From NCBI GenBank assembly GCA_017305715.1, contig JAFKKG010000010.1:62001-126000 (forward strand): DNA of 64,000 nucleotides. Direction: 5' to 3'. The notes beneath the pieces were generated by a model. It saw nothing but the letters and a program-made list of their open reading frames with translations, was not told the origin of the DNA and made no database searches. Made by a program: the position numbers and the translations under genes. The stretch is from Hyphomicrobiales bacterium (GTDB taxonomy: Bacteria > Pseudomonadota > Alphaproteobacteria > Rhizobiales > Xanthobacteraceae). Of this stretch, positions 47,263 to 56,298 are shown piece by piece (position 1 is the stretch's first letter; each line of letters starts with the position of its first letter).

Positions 47263-49398
47263 ATGGTGGATTCAATTGCGGGCGCCATCTGCCCCGAGCC
47301 AGCTCACTTGAATGAGCGGCTCGAAGAGGCGATCAATCATTTGTCGCTGGGCATCGTGCTTTTCAGCGAGAAACGCGAAGTCATTTTCTGCAACAGACGC
47401 TACGCTGACATGTATGGGCTCACGGCCGAACAGGTCAAGCCGGGGACACCGACCAGCGACCTGATCCGCCATCGCCTCAAGCTCGGCCTGAAAGTGTCGG
47501 TGGCGCCGGATGATTATGTCCGCGCGCGCGTCGGCAGGGACATCGCGCTCGACACCACGTTCCAGGAATTCACCGACGGGCGGATCATCGCCTACACCGT
47601 TTATCCGATGCCGGGCGGCGGCGGGATGTCGACGCATGAGGACGTCACCGAACGCGAAGAACTCAATGCGCGCCTGAAGAGCCAGTACGAGCTTCTGCGG
47701 GACCAGGAAGAGACGCTGCGGACGCGCAACTTCCAGTTCGATACCGCGATCAACAACATGTCGCAGGGGCTGTGCTTCTTCGATTCCGATCACCGCTTGA
47801 TCGTCTGCAACGACCGCTTCGTCGAGATGTACGATATCCCGTTCGGCCGCGTCGGCCCCGGCACGCCGCTGACCGAGATCGTCGATTTGCGTTTTGAGGC
47901 GGGCAGCTTTCCCGCGATGACCCGCGATGAATATCTGCACTGGCGCACCAATGTGGCGGTCTCCAACGAGGCCAAGGACAGCATCGTCGAACTGAAGAAC
48001 GGCAAGACGTTCAAGATCCGCCACCGGCCGATGCCCGGCGGCGGCTGGGTCGCCACGCATGAGGACATCACCGAGCAGCGGCAATCCGAGGTCAAGATCG
48101 AACACATGGCGCACCACGATGCGCTGACCGAGCTCGCCAACCGGGTGCTGTTGAACGAACGGCTGCAACAGACCCTGGGCCGCGAGGAGATGGTCGCGGT
48201 GCATCACCTCGATCTCGATCAGTTCAAGGCCGTGAACGACACCTTTGGCCACCACGCCGGTGACAAACTGTTGAAGATCGTCGCCGAGCGGCTGTGCGGA
48301 TTGGTTCGGGAAACCGACACGATCGGGCGCATGGGCGGCGATGAATTCGTCATCGTGCAGGCCCCGATCGCCGATCCCGCCGAGGCAACGTCGCTGGCGC
48401 AGCGTGTCATCGACCAGTTGAGCGAACCCTACGACATCGACGGCCATCAGGCCGTGATCGGCGCCAGCATCGGCATCTCGGTCGGCCCCGGCGACGGCAT
48501 CGATCCGGAAAAATTGCTGCGCAGCGCCGACCTCGCATTGTACCGCGCCAAGGGCGACGGACGCGGCACGTTCCGCTTCTTCGAGCCGGTGATGGATTTG
48601 CAGATGCAGACCCGCCGCGTCATGGAGCAGGATCTGCGCAAGGCGCTGCCATCGGGCGAATTCGAACTGCACTACCAGCCGGTGGTCAATCTCGCAAGCA
48701 ATCAGATCAGTGGATTTGAAGCGCTGATCCGCTGGAATCATCCGACCAAGGGCATGATCTCGCCGGCCGCCTTCATTCCGCTGGCCGAAGAGATCGGCTT
48801 CATCGTCCCGATGGGCGAATGGGTGATCCGCCAGGCCTGCGCCACCGCGGCGCAATGGCCCGACGAACTCCACATCGCCGTCAATATCTCGGCGGTGCAG
48901 TTCCGCAATCCCGGCCTGATGCAGGTGATCACGGGCGCACTGGCCACGTCAGGGCTGGATCCGGCCCGGCTCGAGATCGAAATCACCGAGACCGTGCTGT
49001 TGCACAACAAGGACGCCACGCTCGCCGTGCTGCATCAGCTGCGCGCGCTTGGCATCCGGATCGCGATGGACGATTTCGGCACCGGCTATTCGTCGCTGAC
49101 CTACTTGCAGAGCTTTCCCTTCGACAAGATCAAGATCGACCGCTCGTTCGTCAAGGACATCACCGAGAATTCCGGCTCGCTCAACATCGTGCGCGCGGTC
49201 GCAGCGCTTGCCAACGGCATGGGCATGACCGCCACCGCCGAAGGCGTCGAGACCTCGGAACAGCTCGACCGCATCGCCTCCGAAGGCTGCACGGAGATGC
49301 AGGGTTTTCTGTTCAGCAAGCCGCTTCCGGCGCGCGAGATCGAGCGGCTGTTCCTGAAGGGGAATGAGGCGAAGGCTGGGCATATCGTCGCGGCGTGA
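47263..49398 (+). CDS. PAS-PAS-GGDEF-EAL cyclic-di-GMP signalling protein
   Basis: This 711-residue protein has no obvious membrane segment. Two PAS-like sensor repeats (about residues 15-130 and 160-275) share the pattern INxxSxGxxxF and PGTPxxxxxxxR. A diguanylate cyclase domain follows with intact GGDEF (358-362) and an upstream inhibitory-site RETD (349-352). The phosphodiesterase domain has intact EAL (486-488) and DDFGTGYSSLTYL. Both active sites look competent, so it could make or break c-di-GMP. The ATG at 47263 follows AGGGGA and is preferred over an ATG at 47209. It is monocistronic. Confidence 0.9.
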   Translation: MVDSIAGAICPEPAHLNERLEEAINHLSLGIVLFSEKREVIFCNRRYADMYGLTAEQVKPGTPTSDLIRHRLKLGLKVSVAPDDYVRARVGRDIALDTTFQEFTDGRIIAYTVYPMPGGGGMSTHEDVTEREELNARLKSQYELLRDQEETLRTRNFQFDTAINNMSQGLCFFDSDHRLIVCNDRFVEMYDIPFGRVGPGTPLTEIVDLRFEAGSFPAMTRDEYLHWRTNVAVSNEAKDSIVELKNGKTFKIRHRPMPGGGWVATHEDITEQRQSEVKIEHMAHHDALTELANRVLLNERLQQTLGREEMVAVHHLDLDQFKAVNDTFGHHAGDKLLKIVAERLCGLVRETDTIGRMGGDEFVIVQAPIADPAEATSLAQRVIDQLSEPYDIDGHQAVIGASIGISVGPGDGIDPEKLLRSADLALYRAKGDGRGTFRFFEPVMDLQMQTRRVMEQDLRKALPSGEFELHYQPVVNLASNQISGFEALIRWNHPTKGMISPAAFIPLAEEIGFIVPMGEWVIRQACATAAQWPDELHIAVNISAVQFRNPGLMQVITGALATSGLDPARLEIEITETVLLHNKDATLAVLHQLRALGIRIAMDDFGTGYSSLTYLQSFPFDKIKIDRSFVKDITENSGSLNIVRAVAALANGMGMTATAEGVETSEQLDRIASEGCTEMQGFLFSKPLPAREIERLFLKGNEAKAGHIVAA

Positions 49399-49404
49399 TT
49401 GATC

Positions 49405-49456
49405 TCCGCCGTCATTCCGGGGTGCGCGCAAGCGCGAACCCCGGAATGACGGCGCA
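49405..49456. repeat. Intergenic hairpin between convergent genes
   Basis: GCCGTCATTCCGGGGTGCGC and the complementary GCGAACCCCGGAATGACGGC form a nearly perfect inverted repeat of about 20-bp arms. It lies between the EAL-protein gene and the convergent marR gene and may terminate both. Confidence 0.75.
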
Positions 49457-49464
49457 AAATGAAT

Positions 49465-49983
49465 CTAAAACTCGGCGGCAATCTTCGACAGCATATCCAG
49501 TAGCGCGACGCGGTTGGCCGGCCCCAGCAACTCGTTGAGGCGCGCTTCGTGCTTGGTGGCGACGAGCTTCTTGGCGCGCGCCAACACGGTGCGGCCCTTC
49601 TCGGTCAGCATCAGGATGTGGGAGCGGCGGTCGTTGGTCGAACGCACCCGCGTGCAGAGATCGCGGCTCTCCAGCGCATCGAGCATCGCGACGAAATTCG
49701 GCCTGAGGATGCCGAGCGTATTGGCGATTTCGGTCTGATTGCGGCCGGGATTGTTGTCGAGCAGCAGGAGCACCGAAAATTGCGCCGGCGTCAGCTGCAA
49801 CGGCGCGACGCAGCGCAGGAAGTCCTCGAACACCTTCAACTGGGCGCGCTTCAGCGAATAGCCGAGCAGCTCGGACAATTCGCCCATTTGCAAGGCGGGG
49901 TTTTCCGCTGCACCATCGACAGGCGCCTTGCCGCTGGCGCGGGACGGCTTGACGGCGTCGGCGGTGGCCTTGGAGACTGTCAT
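49465..49983 (-). CDS. couR: MarR-family regulator, CouR-like
   Basis: This 172-residue protein has a MarR winged-helix core: helices around ELSELLGYSLKRAQLKVFED, recognition helix in NQTEIANTLGILRPNFVAML (about residues 81-100), and the wing DRRSHILMLTEKG (about 117-129). An Ala/Lys-rich N-terminal tail of about 30 residues precedes it. It is divergent from the transporter and near feruloyl-CoA synthetase-like genes, as couR is in Rhodopseudomonas palustris, where the MarR protein senses p-coumaroyl-CoA. The gene symbol rests on this synteny. Confidence 0.75.
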   Translation of the reverse strand: MTVSKATADAVKPSRASGKAPVDGAAENPALQMGELSELLGYSLKRAQLKVFEDFLRCVAPLQLTPAQFSVLLLLDNNPGRNQTEIANTLGILRPNFVAMLDALESRDLCTRVRSTNDRRSHILMLTEKGRTVLARAKKLVATKHEARLNELLGPANRVALLDMLSKIAAEF

Positions 49984-50039
49984 CGATCGAGGTTCGCAAT
50001 CCCGCCAAGGGTCCCGCCAGCGCTGCGGGCCTTGAGATT

Positions 50040-50073
50040 ATATTTGATAATTGTTATGGACTATACCAAATAT
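50040..50073. promoter_or_regulatory. Inverted repeat in the marR-livH divergent promoter
   Basis: ATATTTGATA (50040-50049) and TACCAAATAT (50064-50073) are inverted arms matching at 9 of 10 positions, with a 14-bp centre. The whole region is AT-rich against its surroundings. A smaller ATAA-TTG-TTAT repeat lies inside (50047-50057). It is placed to control both the MarR gene and the transporter operon. Confidence 0.55.
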
Positions 50074-50159
50074 CGGCGTCTTTCAACTGCCGATATCGGA
50101 CAGCCGGCTGACCCCGCAAGGTCAGGACCGGTCCGACGCGTGAGGGGGAGCGCCAGGTC

Positions 50160-51200
50160 TTGAATACGACGATCATGCTGTTCCTGCTGCAGGACGGCAT
50201 CACCAATGGCGCGATCTATGCGTTGCTCGGGCTCGCACTGGTGCTGGTGTTTGCCGTCACGCGCGTGATCCTGATCCCGCAGGGCGAATTCGTCACCTAT
50301 GGCGCGCTGAGCTACGCCATGCTGGCCACCGGCCAGGTGCCGGGCACGGCGCGGCTGGCGGTCGCGATGGGCGTGGTGGCGTTCGGCCTCGATCTGTATG
50401 CCGCACGCCGGGCGCTCCGCCTCAAACCGGTGTCGCGCTCGGCTGCGCTCAATATTGTGCTGCCGGCGGCGATCCTGGCCCTGACCTACGCGCTGGCCGG
50501 ACCCAAGACGCCGATTGCAGTGAATATCGTGCTGTCGCTGCTGATCGTCGCTGTCATCGGACTGTTTCTGTACCGCATCGCCTTTCAGCCGCTGGCGCAC
50601 ACCTCCGTGCTGGTGCTGCTGATCGCCTCGGTCGGCTGCCACCTTGCGCTGCAGGGTCTTGGCCTCGTGTTCTTCGGCGCCGAGGGCCTGCGCGGACCGG
50701 CGCTGTCGAATGCCGCGGTCACGCTGGGACCGCTGCGCTTCACCGGCCAGAGCCTTGCGGTGTACGGCCTGACCATCGCCTTCATCGTCGGCCTGTGGCT
50801 GTTCTTCGGTTTCACGCTGATGGGCAAGGCGCTGCGCGCCACCGCCGTCAACCGGCTCGGCGCCCGCCTCGTCGGCATCCGCACCACGCTGTCGGGACAG
50901 ATCGCCTTCCTGCTCGCCTCCGTGATCGGTGCGATCTCGGGCATTCTGATCGTACCGATCACCACGCTCTATTACGACACCGGCTTTCTGATCGGCCTCA
51001 AGGGCTTCATCGCCGCGATCATCGGCGGGCTCGTGAGCTATCCGCTGACCGCGGTCGCAGCCCTGGTGGTCGGCTGCGTGGAAGCCTTCTCCTCGTTCTA
51101 TGCCAGTAATTTCAAGGAGGTCATCGTCTTCACGCTGATCATTCCCGTGCTGCTGCTGCGTTCGCTCGCCGCCCCCGCAGTCGAGGAAGAGAAGGATTGA
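50160..51200 (+). CDS. ABC transporter permease (LivH-like), hydroxycinnamate locus
   Basis: This 346-residue permease of the LivH family has a TTG start at 50160 preceded by GAGGGGGAG; an ATG at 50175 is an alternative. It has about nine hydrophobic segments, the N-terminal [20 protein letters not shown] motif and the C-terminal [20 protein letters not shown]. In R. palustris the equivalent system (CouPSTU) imports p-coumarate and related lignin monomers; that cargo is inferred here from the neighbouring fcs-like and crotonase genes. The next gene begins 5 bp after its stop. Confidence 0.85.
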   Translation: MNTTIMLFLLQDGITNGAIYALLGLALVLVFAVTRVILIPQGEFVTYGALSYAMLATGQVPGTARLAVAMGVVAFGLDLYAARRALRLKPVSRSAALNIVLPAAILALTYALAGPKTPIAVNIVLSLLIVAVIGLFLYRIAFQPLAHTSVLVLLIASVGCHLALQGLGLVFFGAEGLRGPALSNAAVTLGPLRFTGQSLAVYGLTIAFIVGLWLFFGFTLMGKALRATAVNRLGARLVGIRTTLSGQIAFLLASVIGAISGILIVPITTLYYDTGFLIGLKGFIAAIIGGLVSYPLTAVAALVVGCVEAFSSFYASNFKEVIVFTLIIPVLLLRSLAAPAVEEEKD

Positions 51201-51205
51201 TCGCA

Positions 51206-52975
51206 ATGTCGCAGCGGATGCCTCTCCTCATCTTCACGGCCATCATGGCGGCGATCCCGTTCATCCCGGGCGTGCCGCCGTTCTGGATCGTGCTGCTGGA
51301 CAATATCGGCCTCGCCGCGCTGGTGGCGATGGGCCTCGTGCTGCTGACCGGCGTCGGCGGCCTCACCTCGTTCGGCCAGGCCGCGTTCTGCGGTTTTGGC
51401 GCCTACACCACCGCGGTGCTGACCACGGCCTATGGCGTGTCGCCATGGCTGACATTGCCGCTGTCGCTCCTCGTGAGTGGCATCGCGGCGGTGCTACTCG
51501 GCATCGTCACCGTGCGATTGTCCGGCCATTACCTGCCGCTCGGCACCATCGCCTGGGGCATCGGGCTGTTTTATCTGTTCAGCAAGCTGGAATTCCTCGG
51601 CCGCAACGACGGCATTTCCGGCATTCCGCCGCTCTCGATCGGCGGTTTGCGGATGCTCGACCCCGGCACGATCTATTACGTGATCTGGATCGCGGTGCTG
51701 ATCTCGGCGCTGCTGACGATGAACCTCTTGGACTCCCGCACCGGCCGGGCCATTCGCGCGCTGCGGCGCGGCCATGTCGCCGGCGAAGCCTTTGGCGTAC
51801 AGACGCCGCGCGCGAAGCTATTGGTGTTCATCTATGCGGCAGTGCTGGCCGGTCTTTCCGGCTGGCTCTATGCGCATTTCCAGCGCGCCGCCAATCCGAC
51901 GCCGTTCGGCGCCCAGGCCGGCATCGAATATCTCTTCATCGCGGTGGTCGGCGGCGCCGGCTATGTCTGGGGTGCGGTGCTCGGCGCCGGCATCGTGGTG
52001 ATCCTGAAAGAGGTGTTGCAGAGCTATCTGCCATATATTTTCGGCGGCCAGAGCCAGCTCGAGACCATCGTGTTCGGCATCCTGCTGGTCGTGCTGCTGC
52101 AGTTGGCGCCGACCGGCGTCTGGCCCTGGCTGATGTCACGGCTGCCGTTCAAGCCGGCACGCAAGATCCCCGACACCTCGCTCGAACTGCCCGCGCGCGA
52201 GCGCGCAACGTCGACAACGTCGGTGCTGTTGCATGTCGAAAAAGCGCGCAAGCAATTCGGCGGCGTCATCGCCGTCAACGACGTCTCTTTCGATGTCCAG
52301 GCCCGCGAGATCGTCGCGCTGATCGGCCCCAACGGCGCCGGCAAGAGCACGACCTTCAACCTCATCACCGGCGTTCTGACGTCGACCAGCGGCGCGATCT
52401 CGGTGCTCGGCAACAAGGTCGACAACGCGCCGCCGCAGGAGGTCGTCAAGCTCGGCGTCTCCAGAACGTTTCAGCACGTCAAGCTGGTCCCCGACATGAC
52501 CGTACTGGAGAATGTCGCGATCGGCGCGCATCTGCGCGGCCATGCCGGTGCGATCTCCAGCATGTTCCGCCTCGATCGCGCCGACGAGGCCCGATTGCTG
52601 GCGGAAGCCGCGCGCCAGATCGAGCGCGTCGGCCTCGGCGAACAGATCGATCAATTGGCAGGAAGCCTGTCGCTCGGCCAGCAGCGCATCGTCGAGATCG
52701 CCCGCGCGCTGTGCGTCGATCCGCTGCTGCTGCTGCTCGATGAGCCTGCGGCGGGCCTTCGCCACATGGAAAAGCAGCGGCTCGCGGCGCTGCTGCGGCA
52801 GTTGCGCGACAGCGGCATGTCGGTGCTGCTGGTCGAGCATGACATGGGCTTTGTGATGGATCTCGCCGACCGGATCGTGGTGCTCGACTTCGGCACCAAG
52901 ATCGCCGAGGGCACCCCTGGTGCGATCAAGACCAACCCCGACGTGATCAAGGCCTATCTCGGAGCCACCGCATGA
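51206..52975 (+). CDS. Fused ABC permease-ATPase (LivM-LivG fusion)
   Basis: This single chain has about 589 residues. Residues 1-310 form a LivM-type permease (LLTGVGGLTSFGQAAFCGFG, ALRRGHVAGEAFGVQTPRAK, GIEYLFIAVVGGAGYVWGA). Residues about 340-589 form a complete LivG-type ATPase with Walker A IGPNGAGKSTTFNLIT, signature-region LSLGQQRIVEIARAL, Walker B LLLLDEPAAGLRH and ending DVIKAYLGAT. The linker (about 310-340) is Arg/Pro/Thr-rich. The ATG at 51206 is 9 nt after AAGGA. It overlaps the livF-like gene by 4 bp. Confidence 0.9.
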   Translation: MSQRMPLLIFTAIMAAIPFIPGVPPFWIVLLDNIGLAALVAMGLVLLTGVGGLTSFGQAAFCGFGAYTTAVLTTAYGVSPWLTLPLSLLVSGIAAVLLGIVTVRLSGHYLPLGTIAWGIGLFYLFSKLEFLGRNDGISGIPPLSIGGLRMLDPGTIYYVIWIAVLISALLTMNLLDSRTGRAIRALRRGHVAGEAFGVQTPRAKLLVFIYAAVLAGLSGWLYAHFQRAANPTPFGAQAGIEYLFIAVVGGAGYVWGAVLGAGIVVILKEVLQSYLPYIFGGQSQLETIVFGILLVVLLQLAPTGVWPWLMSRLPFKPARKIPDTSLELPARERATSTTSVLLHVEKARKQFGGVIAVNDVSFDVQAREIVALIGPNGAGKSTTFNLITGVLTSTSGAISVLGNKVDNAPPQEVVKLGVSRTFQHVKLVPDMTVLENVAIGAHLRGHAGAISSMFRLDRADEARLLAEAARQIERVGLGEQIDQLAGSLSLGQQRIVEIARALCVDPLLLLLDEPAAGLRHMEKQRLAALLRQLRDSGMSVLLVEHDMGFVMDLADRIVVLDFGTKIAEGTPGAIKTNPDVIKAYLGATA

Positions 52976-53703
52976 GCGCGCTGCTAAAGGTCGGCGACGC
53001 CCACGTCGCCTACGGCAAGGTCGAAGCCGTGCGTTCGGTGTCGCTGGAAGTTGCCGACAACGAGATCGTCACCATCATCGGCGCCAACGGTGCCGGCAAG
53101 ACCACGCTGCTCAACGCCATCATGGGCATCCTGCCGCTGAAAGGATTTGCCGCCTTTGCCGGCGCGGACATGGCGTCGCTCGATATCGAGGACCGCGTTG
53201 CCGCTGGCCTCAGCCTCGTGCCCGAGCACCGCGAATTGTTCGGCACCATGAATGTCGAGGACAACCTGCAGCTCGGCGCGTTCCGGATTCCCAAGGCGAT
53301 TGCCGCGAAATCCTTCGAACGGGTCTACACGCTGTTTCCACGGCTGAAGGAGCGGCGCAAGCAGCTCGCCGGCACGCTGTCCGGCGGCGAGCAGCAGATG
53401 CTGGCGATGGGCCGCGCACTGATGGGCGCGCCGAAGCTTTTGATGCTGGACGAGCCGAGCCTTGGCCTCGCCCCGATCATCGTCGCCGATATCTTCCGCA
53501 CCATCGGCGAGTTACGAGCGGCCGGCGTCTCGGTGCTGCTGGTCGAACAGAACGCGCAAGCTGCATTGAAGATCGCCGACCGCGCCTATGTAATGGAGCT
53601 CGGCGAATTCGTGCTCAACGGGCCCGCCAGCGACATCGCCACCAACGCGCGCGTCGCGGCGAGCTATCTCGGCTTCACGCATGAGGGCGAGAGCGCGATT
53701 TAG
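52972..53703 (+). CDS. ABC transporter ATP-binding protein (LivF-like), hydroxycinnamate locus
   Basis: This 243-residue ATPase has Walker A IGANGAGKTTLLNAIM (about residues 37-52), LSGGEQQMLAMGRAL (about 138-152), Walker B LLMLDEPSLGLAP and the ending ARVAASYLGF. It pairs with the ATPase half of the fused upstream protein. The ATG overlaps the preceding stop (ATGA), so the three transporter genes form one tightly coupled operon. Confidence 0.88.
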   Translation: MSALLKVGDAHVAYGKVEAVRSVSLEVADNEIVTIIGANGAGKTTLLNAIMGILPLKGFAAFAGADMASLDIEDRVAAGLSLVPEHRELFGTMNVEDNLQLGAFRIPKAIAAKSFERVYTLFPRLKERRKQLAGTLSGGEQQMLAMGRALMGAPKLLMLDEPSLGLAPIIVADIFRTIGELRAAGVSVLLVEQNAQAALKIADRAYVMELGEFVLNGPASDIATNARVAASYLGFTHEGESAI

Positions 53704-53736
53704 AGCGCAACGCGGAAAGCAGCGAACAGGACTCGA

Positions 53737-53827
53737 CGTCATGCCCGGGCTTGACCTGGGCATCCACGTCTTGCTTCCTTATTGGCGACCAAGACGTGGA
53801 TGGCCGGGACACGCCCGGCCATGACGG
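53737..53827. repeat. Paired intergenic palindromic repeat between convergent operons
   Basis: CGTCATGCCCGGGCTTGACC and GGCCGGGACACGCCCGGCCA frame an inner CCACGTCTT/AAGACGTGG inverted repeat, as at 25254, 25796 and 29056. It lies between the livF-like gene and the convergent binding-protein gene, a natural place for a bidirectional terminator. Confidence 0.8.
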
Positions 53828-53840
53828 ATGGAGTTGAGCC

Positions 53841-54992
53841 TCACTTCGCCGGGACATACTTCCCGTTGTTCACGGTCAGGATGATCCGTGAGCGGTCATC
53901 GAGGCCGTAGCGGTCTTTTTCGGTGAAGTTGTAGACGCCCTGGCTGGCGGCGATGTCGCGTTCGGTGATCAGTGCCTGACGGATGCCTTCGCGGAATTCC
54001 GGCGTGCCGGGCTTGCCGGCCTTCAGCGCGGGCGGAATGACGCGCTTGAGCACTTCGAAGGCATCATAGGAATGGCCGGCGAACTGGCTGCGGCTGTTGG
54101 CGCCGTACTTGGCTTCGTAGGCGGTGTTGAGCGCGAGGCCCGGCTTCTTGGTCAGCGCGCTGTCGGGCTGGGTCTCCGGCGACATCACCGGGCCGGAAGA
54201 CATGATCACGCCTTCGGCTGCCGCACCCGCGATGCGGATAAAATCCATGCTGGCGGCGCCATGGGTCTGATAGATCAGACCCTTGTAGCCGCGCTCGCGC
54301 AACGCAGTCTGCGGCAACGCGGCCGCGGTACCGGAGGCGCCGACCAGGATGGCGTCGGGATTGGCGGCGACCAGTTTCAGCACCTGGCCCGCGACCGAGG
54401 TGTCCGGACGCGCAAAACGCTCTTCATCGACCATGGTCATGCCCATTGGAATGGCCTGGGCCTTGAAATCATTGAACCAGAGGTCGCCGTAGGAATCCGA
54501 ATAGCCGATGTAACCGACGGTCTTGATGCCGTGCGCCTTCATATGCTCGTACAGCACCTTGCCCATGATCGGGATCGGCTGCGGCATGCCAACCGACCAC
54601 TTCATGCGCGCTTCGTTGATCGGAAACGGCGCCAGCCCGAAATGCGGAATACCGGCTTCGTTGGCAACGGTAGAGACCGCGACCGTCGGCGGCGTGGTCG
54701 ACGAACCCATGATGATGTCGGCCTTGGATTCGGTGACGAAGCGCCGTGCGTTGGTGGTGGCGGCGGTCGGATCGCCGCCGTCGTCGAGCACAATCACCTT
54801 CAGCGGCACGCCGCCGATCTCCTTCGGCACGAATTCCAGCGCATTGCGCTCGGGAATGCCAAGCGCCGCGGCAGGTCCGGTGGTGGTGACGGTGATGCCG
54901 ATGACGATTTCATTGGCCTGCGCCCATGCGGGCGCACCCGGCAGTGCGAGGGCCGCCACGATCGCCGCAGCGGACAGAAAAGCCTTCTTCAT
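53841..54992 (-). CDS. couP: ABC transporter substrate-binding protein, CouP-like
   Basis: This 383-residue periplasmic type I binding protein has the signal peptide KKAFLSAAAIVAALALPGAP, cut after AWA, and mature start QANEIVIGITVTTTGPAAAL. The Leu/Ile/Val-binding fold is indicated by GSSTTPPTVAVSTVANEAGI and YIGYSDSYGDLWFNDFKAQA. It is the only binding protein near the fused LivM-LivG transporter. It sits at the end of the degradation operon, 87 bp after the thioesterase gene. In R. palustris the equivalent CouP binds p-coumarate, ferulate, caffeate and cinnamate; the same role here is inferred. Confidence 0.8.
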   Translation of the reverse strand: MKKAFLSAAAIVAALALPGAPAWAQANEIVIGITVTTTGPAAALGIPERNALEFVPKEIGGVPLKVIVLDDGGDPTAATTNARRFVTESKADIIMGSSTTPPTVAVSTVANEAGIPHFGLAPFPINEARMKWSVGMPQPIPIMGKVLYEHMKAHGIKTVGYIGYSDSYGDLWFNDFKAQAIPMGMTMVDEERFARPDTSVAGQVLKLVAANPDAILVGASGTAAALPQTALRERGYKGLIYQTHGAASMDFIRIAGAAAEGVIMSSGPVMSPETQPDSALTKKPGLALNTAYEAKYGANSRSQFAGHSYDAFEVLKRVIPPALKAGKPGTPEFREGIRQALITERDIAASQGVYNFTEKDRYGLDDRSRIILTVNNGKYVPAK

Positions 54993-55079
54993 TGATTCCT
55001 CCCTTGGGTGTCTTTTATCGTTTTAAGCAAAACCGGAGCGCCAATTCAGCCCCTTCTTTAGGTCATGCGGAAAGCGAAG

Positions 55080-55499
55080 TCAGCCCCGCGTGAACCGCTC
55101 GATGATCTCCTGCGGCATCGGCGCCGATTTCAGCCGCGCCGGGTCGTCCGGATGCTTGCCGACCAGCACGCGGGTCTCGAACGCCTCGATCGCCAGCGCC
55201 TCGCCCTTGAACACGTTGTGGACCACCTCGAAGCTGGAGCGCTTGAAACTCTCGATCCGGCTTTCGATCCTGATCCAGTCGCCATGGGTTGACGGAATAT
55301 GGAATTTTGCCCGCGTATCGACCATGGGAATGCCGACTAGGCCGTATTTGTGGATGATGTCCTGTTTCGAGAAACCGGCCGCTTCGAACATGATCGAGGT
55401 CGAATCGTCGAACATCGCGAAGTAGCGCGGGTAATAGACGATGTTGGCGGGGTCGCAATCGCCCCACTGGATCTGCACGTCGCGCCGATTCACGAACAT
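55080..55499 (-). CDS. Acyl-CoA thioesterase (4-hydroxybenzoyl-CoA thioesterase family)
   Basis: This 139-residue single-domain hotdog protein has the motif WGDCDPANIVYYPRYFAMFD near the N-terminus. D16 aligns with the catalytic Asp of the Pseudomonas 4-hydroxybenzoyl-CoA thioesterase. It hydrolyses an aryl or acyl-CoA to the free acid. It is 8 bp downstream of the SDR gene in the hydroxycinnamate operon. A reasonable role is release of 4-hydroxybenzoate or vanillate from the aroyl-CoA formed after side-chain removal; this is inference. Confidence 0.8.
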   Translation of the reverse strand: MFVNRRDVQIQWGDCDPANIVYYPRYFAMFDDSTSIMFEAAGFSKQDIIHKYGLVGIPMVDTRAKFHIPSTHGDWIRIESRIESFKRSSFEVVHNVFKGEALAIEAFETRVLVGKHPDDPARLKSAPMPQEIIERFTRG

Positions 55500-55507
55500 C
55501 GGATACC

Positions 55508-56269
55508 CTAGCGCGGCGCCATGCGGAGCGCGGCATCGAGCCGCACCACTTCGCCGTTCAGATACGGGTTGTCGATCATGTGCAGCGCCAACGAGGCAAA
55601 CTCGTCGGCTTGGCCGAGCCTTCGCGGGAACGGGATCGACGCGGCGAGCGAATCCTGCGCTTCCTGCGGCAAATTGGCCAGCAGCGGCGTCAGGAACAGG
55701 CCCGGCGCAATGGTCAGCACGCGGATGCCGAACTGCGCCAGTTCGCGCGCGATCGGCAGCGTCATCGCGACAATGCCGCCCTTGGAGGCCGAATAGGCCG
55801 ATTGCCCGATCTGGCCGTCATAGGCCGCGACCGATGCGGTCGAGATCACGACGCCGCGCTCGCCGGTCGGCAGCGGCTCCAGCTTCGACATGTCAGCGGT
55901 TGCGAGCCGCAGCATGTTGAAGGAGCCGATCAGGTTGACCTTGATCACCCGGTCGAAATCGGTGAGCGCCATCGGGCCTTCCTTGCCGATCACGCGCTTG
56001 GCAACGCCGATGCCGGCGCAATTGACCAGCACCCGGGCCGGGCCGTGCGCCTTGGCGGCAGCGGCGACGGCGGCTTCAGCCGAAGCGCCGTCCGAGACAT
56101 CGCAGACCACCGCAACGCCACCGATCTCGGCGGCGACGGTTTCGGCGAGCTTGGCATTGAGATCGCATACCGCAACCTTGGCGCCCTGCGCCGCCAGCCG
56201 CCGCGCGGTGGCGGCGCCCAATCCGGATGCACCACCGGTGACGATGGCGGCCTGGTCCTTCAACTGCAT
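55508..56269 (-). CDS. Short-chain 3-hydroxyacyl-CoA dehydrogenase (HSD10-like)
   Basis: This 253-residue SDR has the cofactor motif VTGGASGLGAATARRL (about residues 10-25), NCAG and catalytic YSASKGGI (about 158-165). The tail IAPGLFLTPLLANLP...FPRRLG is typical of type II 3-hydroxyacyl-CoA dehydrogenases. It lies between the feruloyl-CoA synthetase-like and thioesterase genes. A matching enzyme in the Agrobacterium fabrum ferulate cluster oxidises the 3-hydroxy-3-arylpropionyl-CoA, so the same step is proposed here. Confidence 0.82.
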   Translation of the reverse strand: MQLKDQAAIVTGGASGLGAATARRLAAQGAKVAVCDLNAKLAETVAAEIGGVAVVCDVSDGASAEAAVAAAAKAHGPARVLVNCAGIGVAKRVIGKEGPMALTDFDRVIKVNLIGSFNMLRLATADMSKLEPLPTGERGVVISTASVAAYDGQIGQSAYSASKGGIVAMTLPIARELAQFGIRVLTIAPGLFLTPLLANLPQEAQDSLAASIPFPRRLGQADEFASLALHMIDNPYLNGEVVRLDAALRMAPR

Positions 56270-56298
56270 GGTACTCTCCCTGATAGCCTTCTTCGAAT

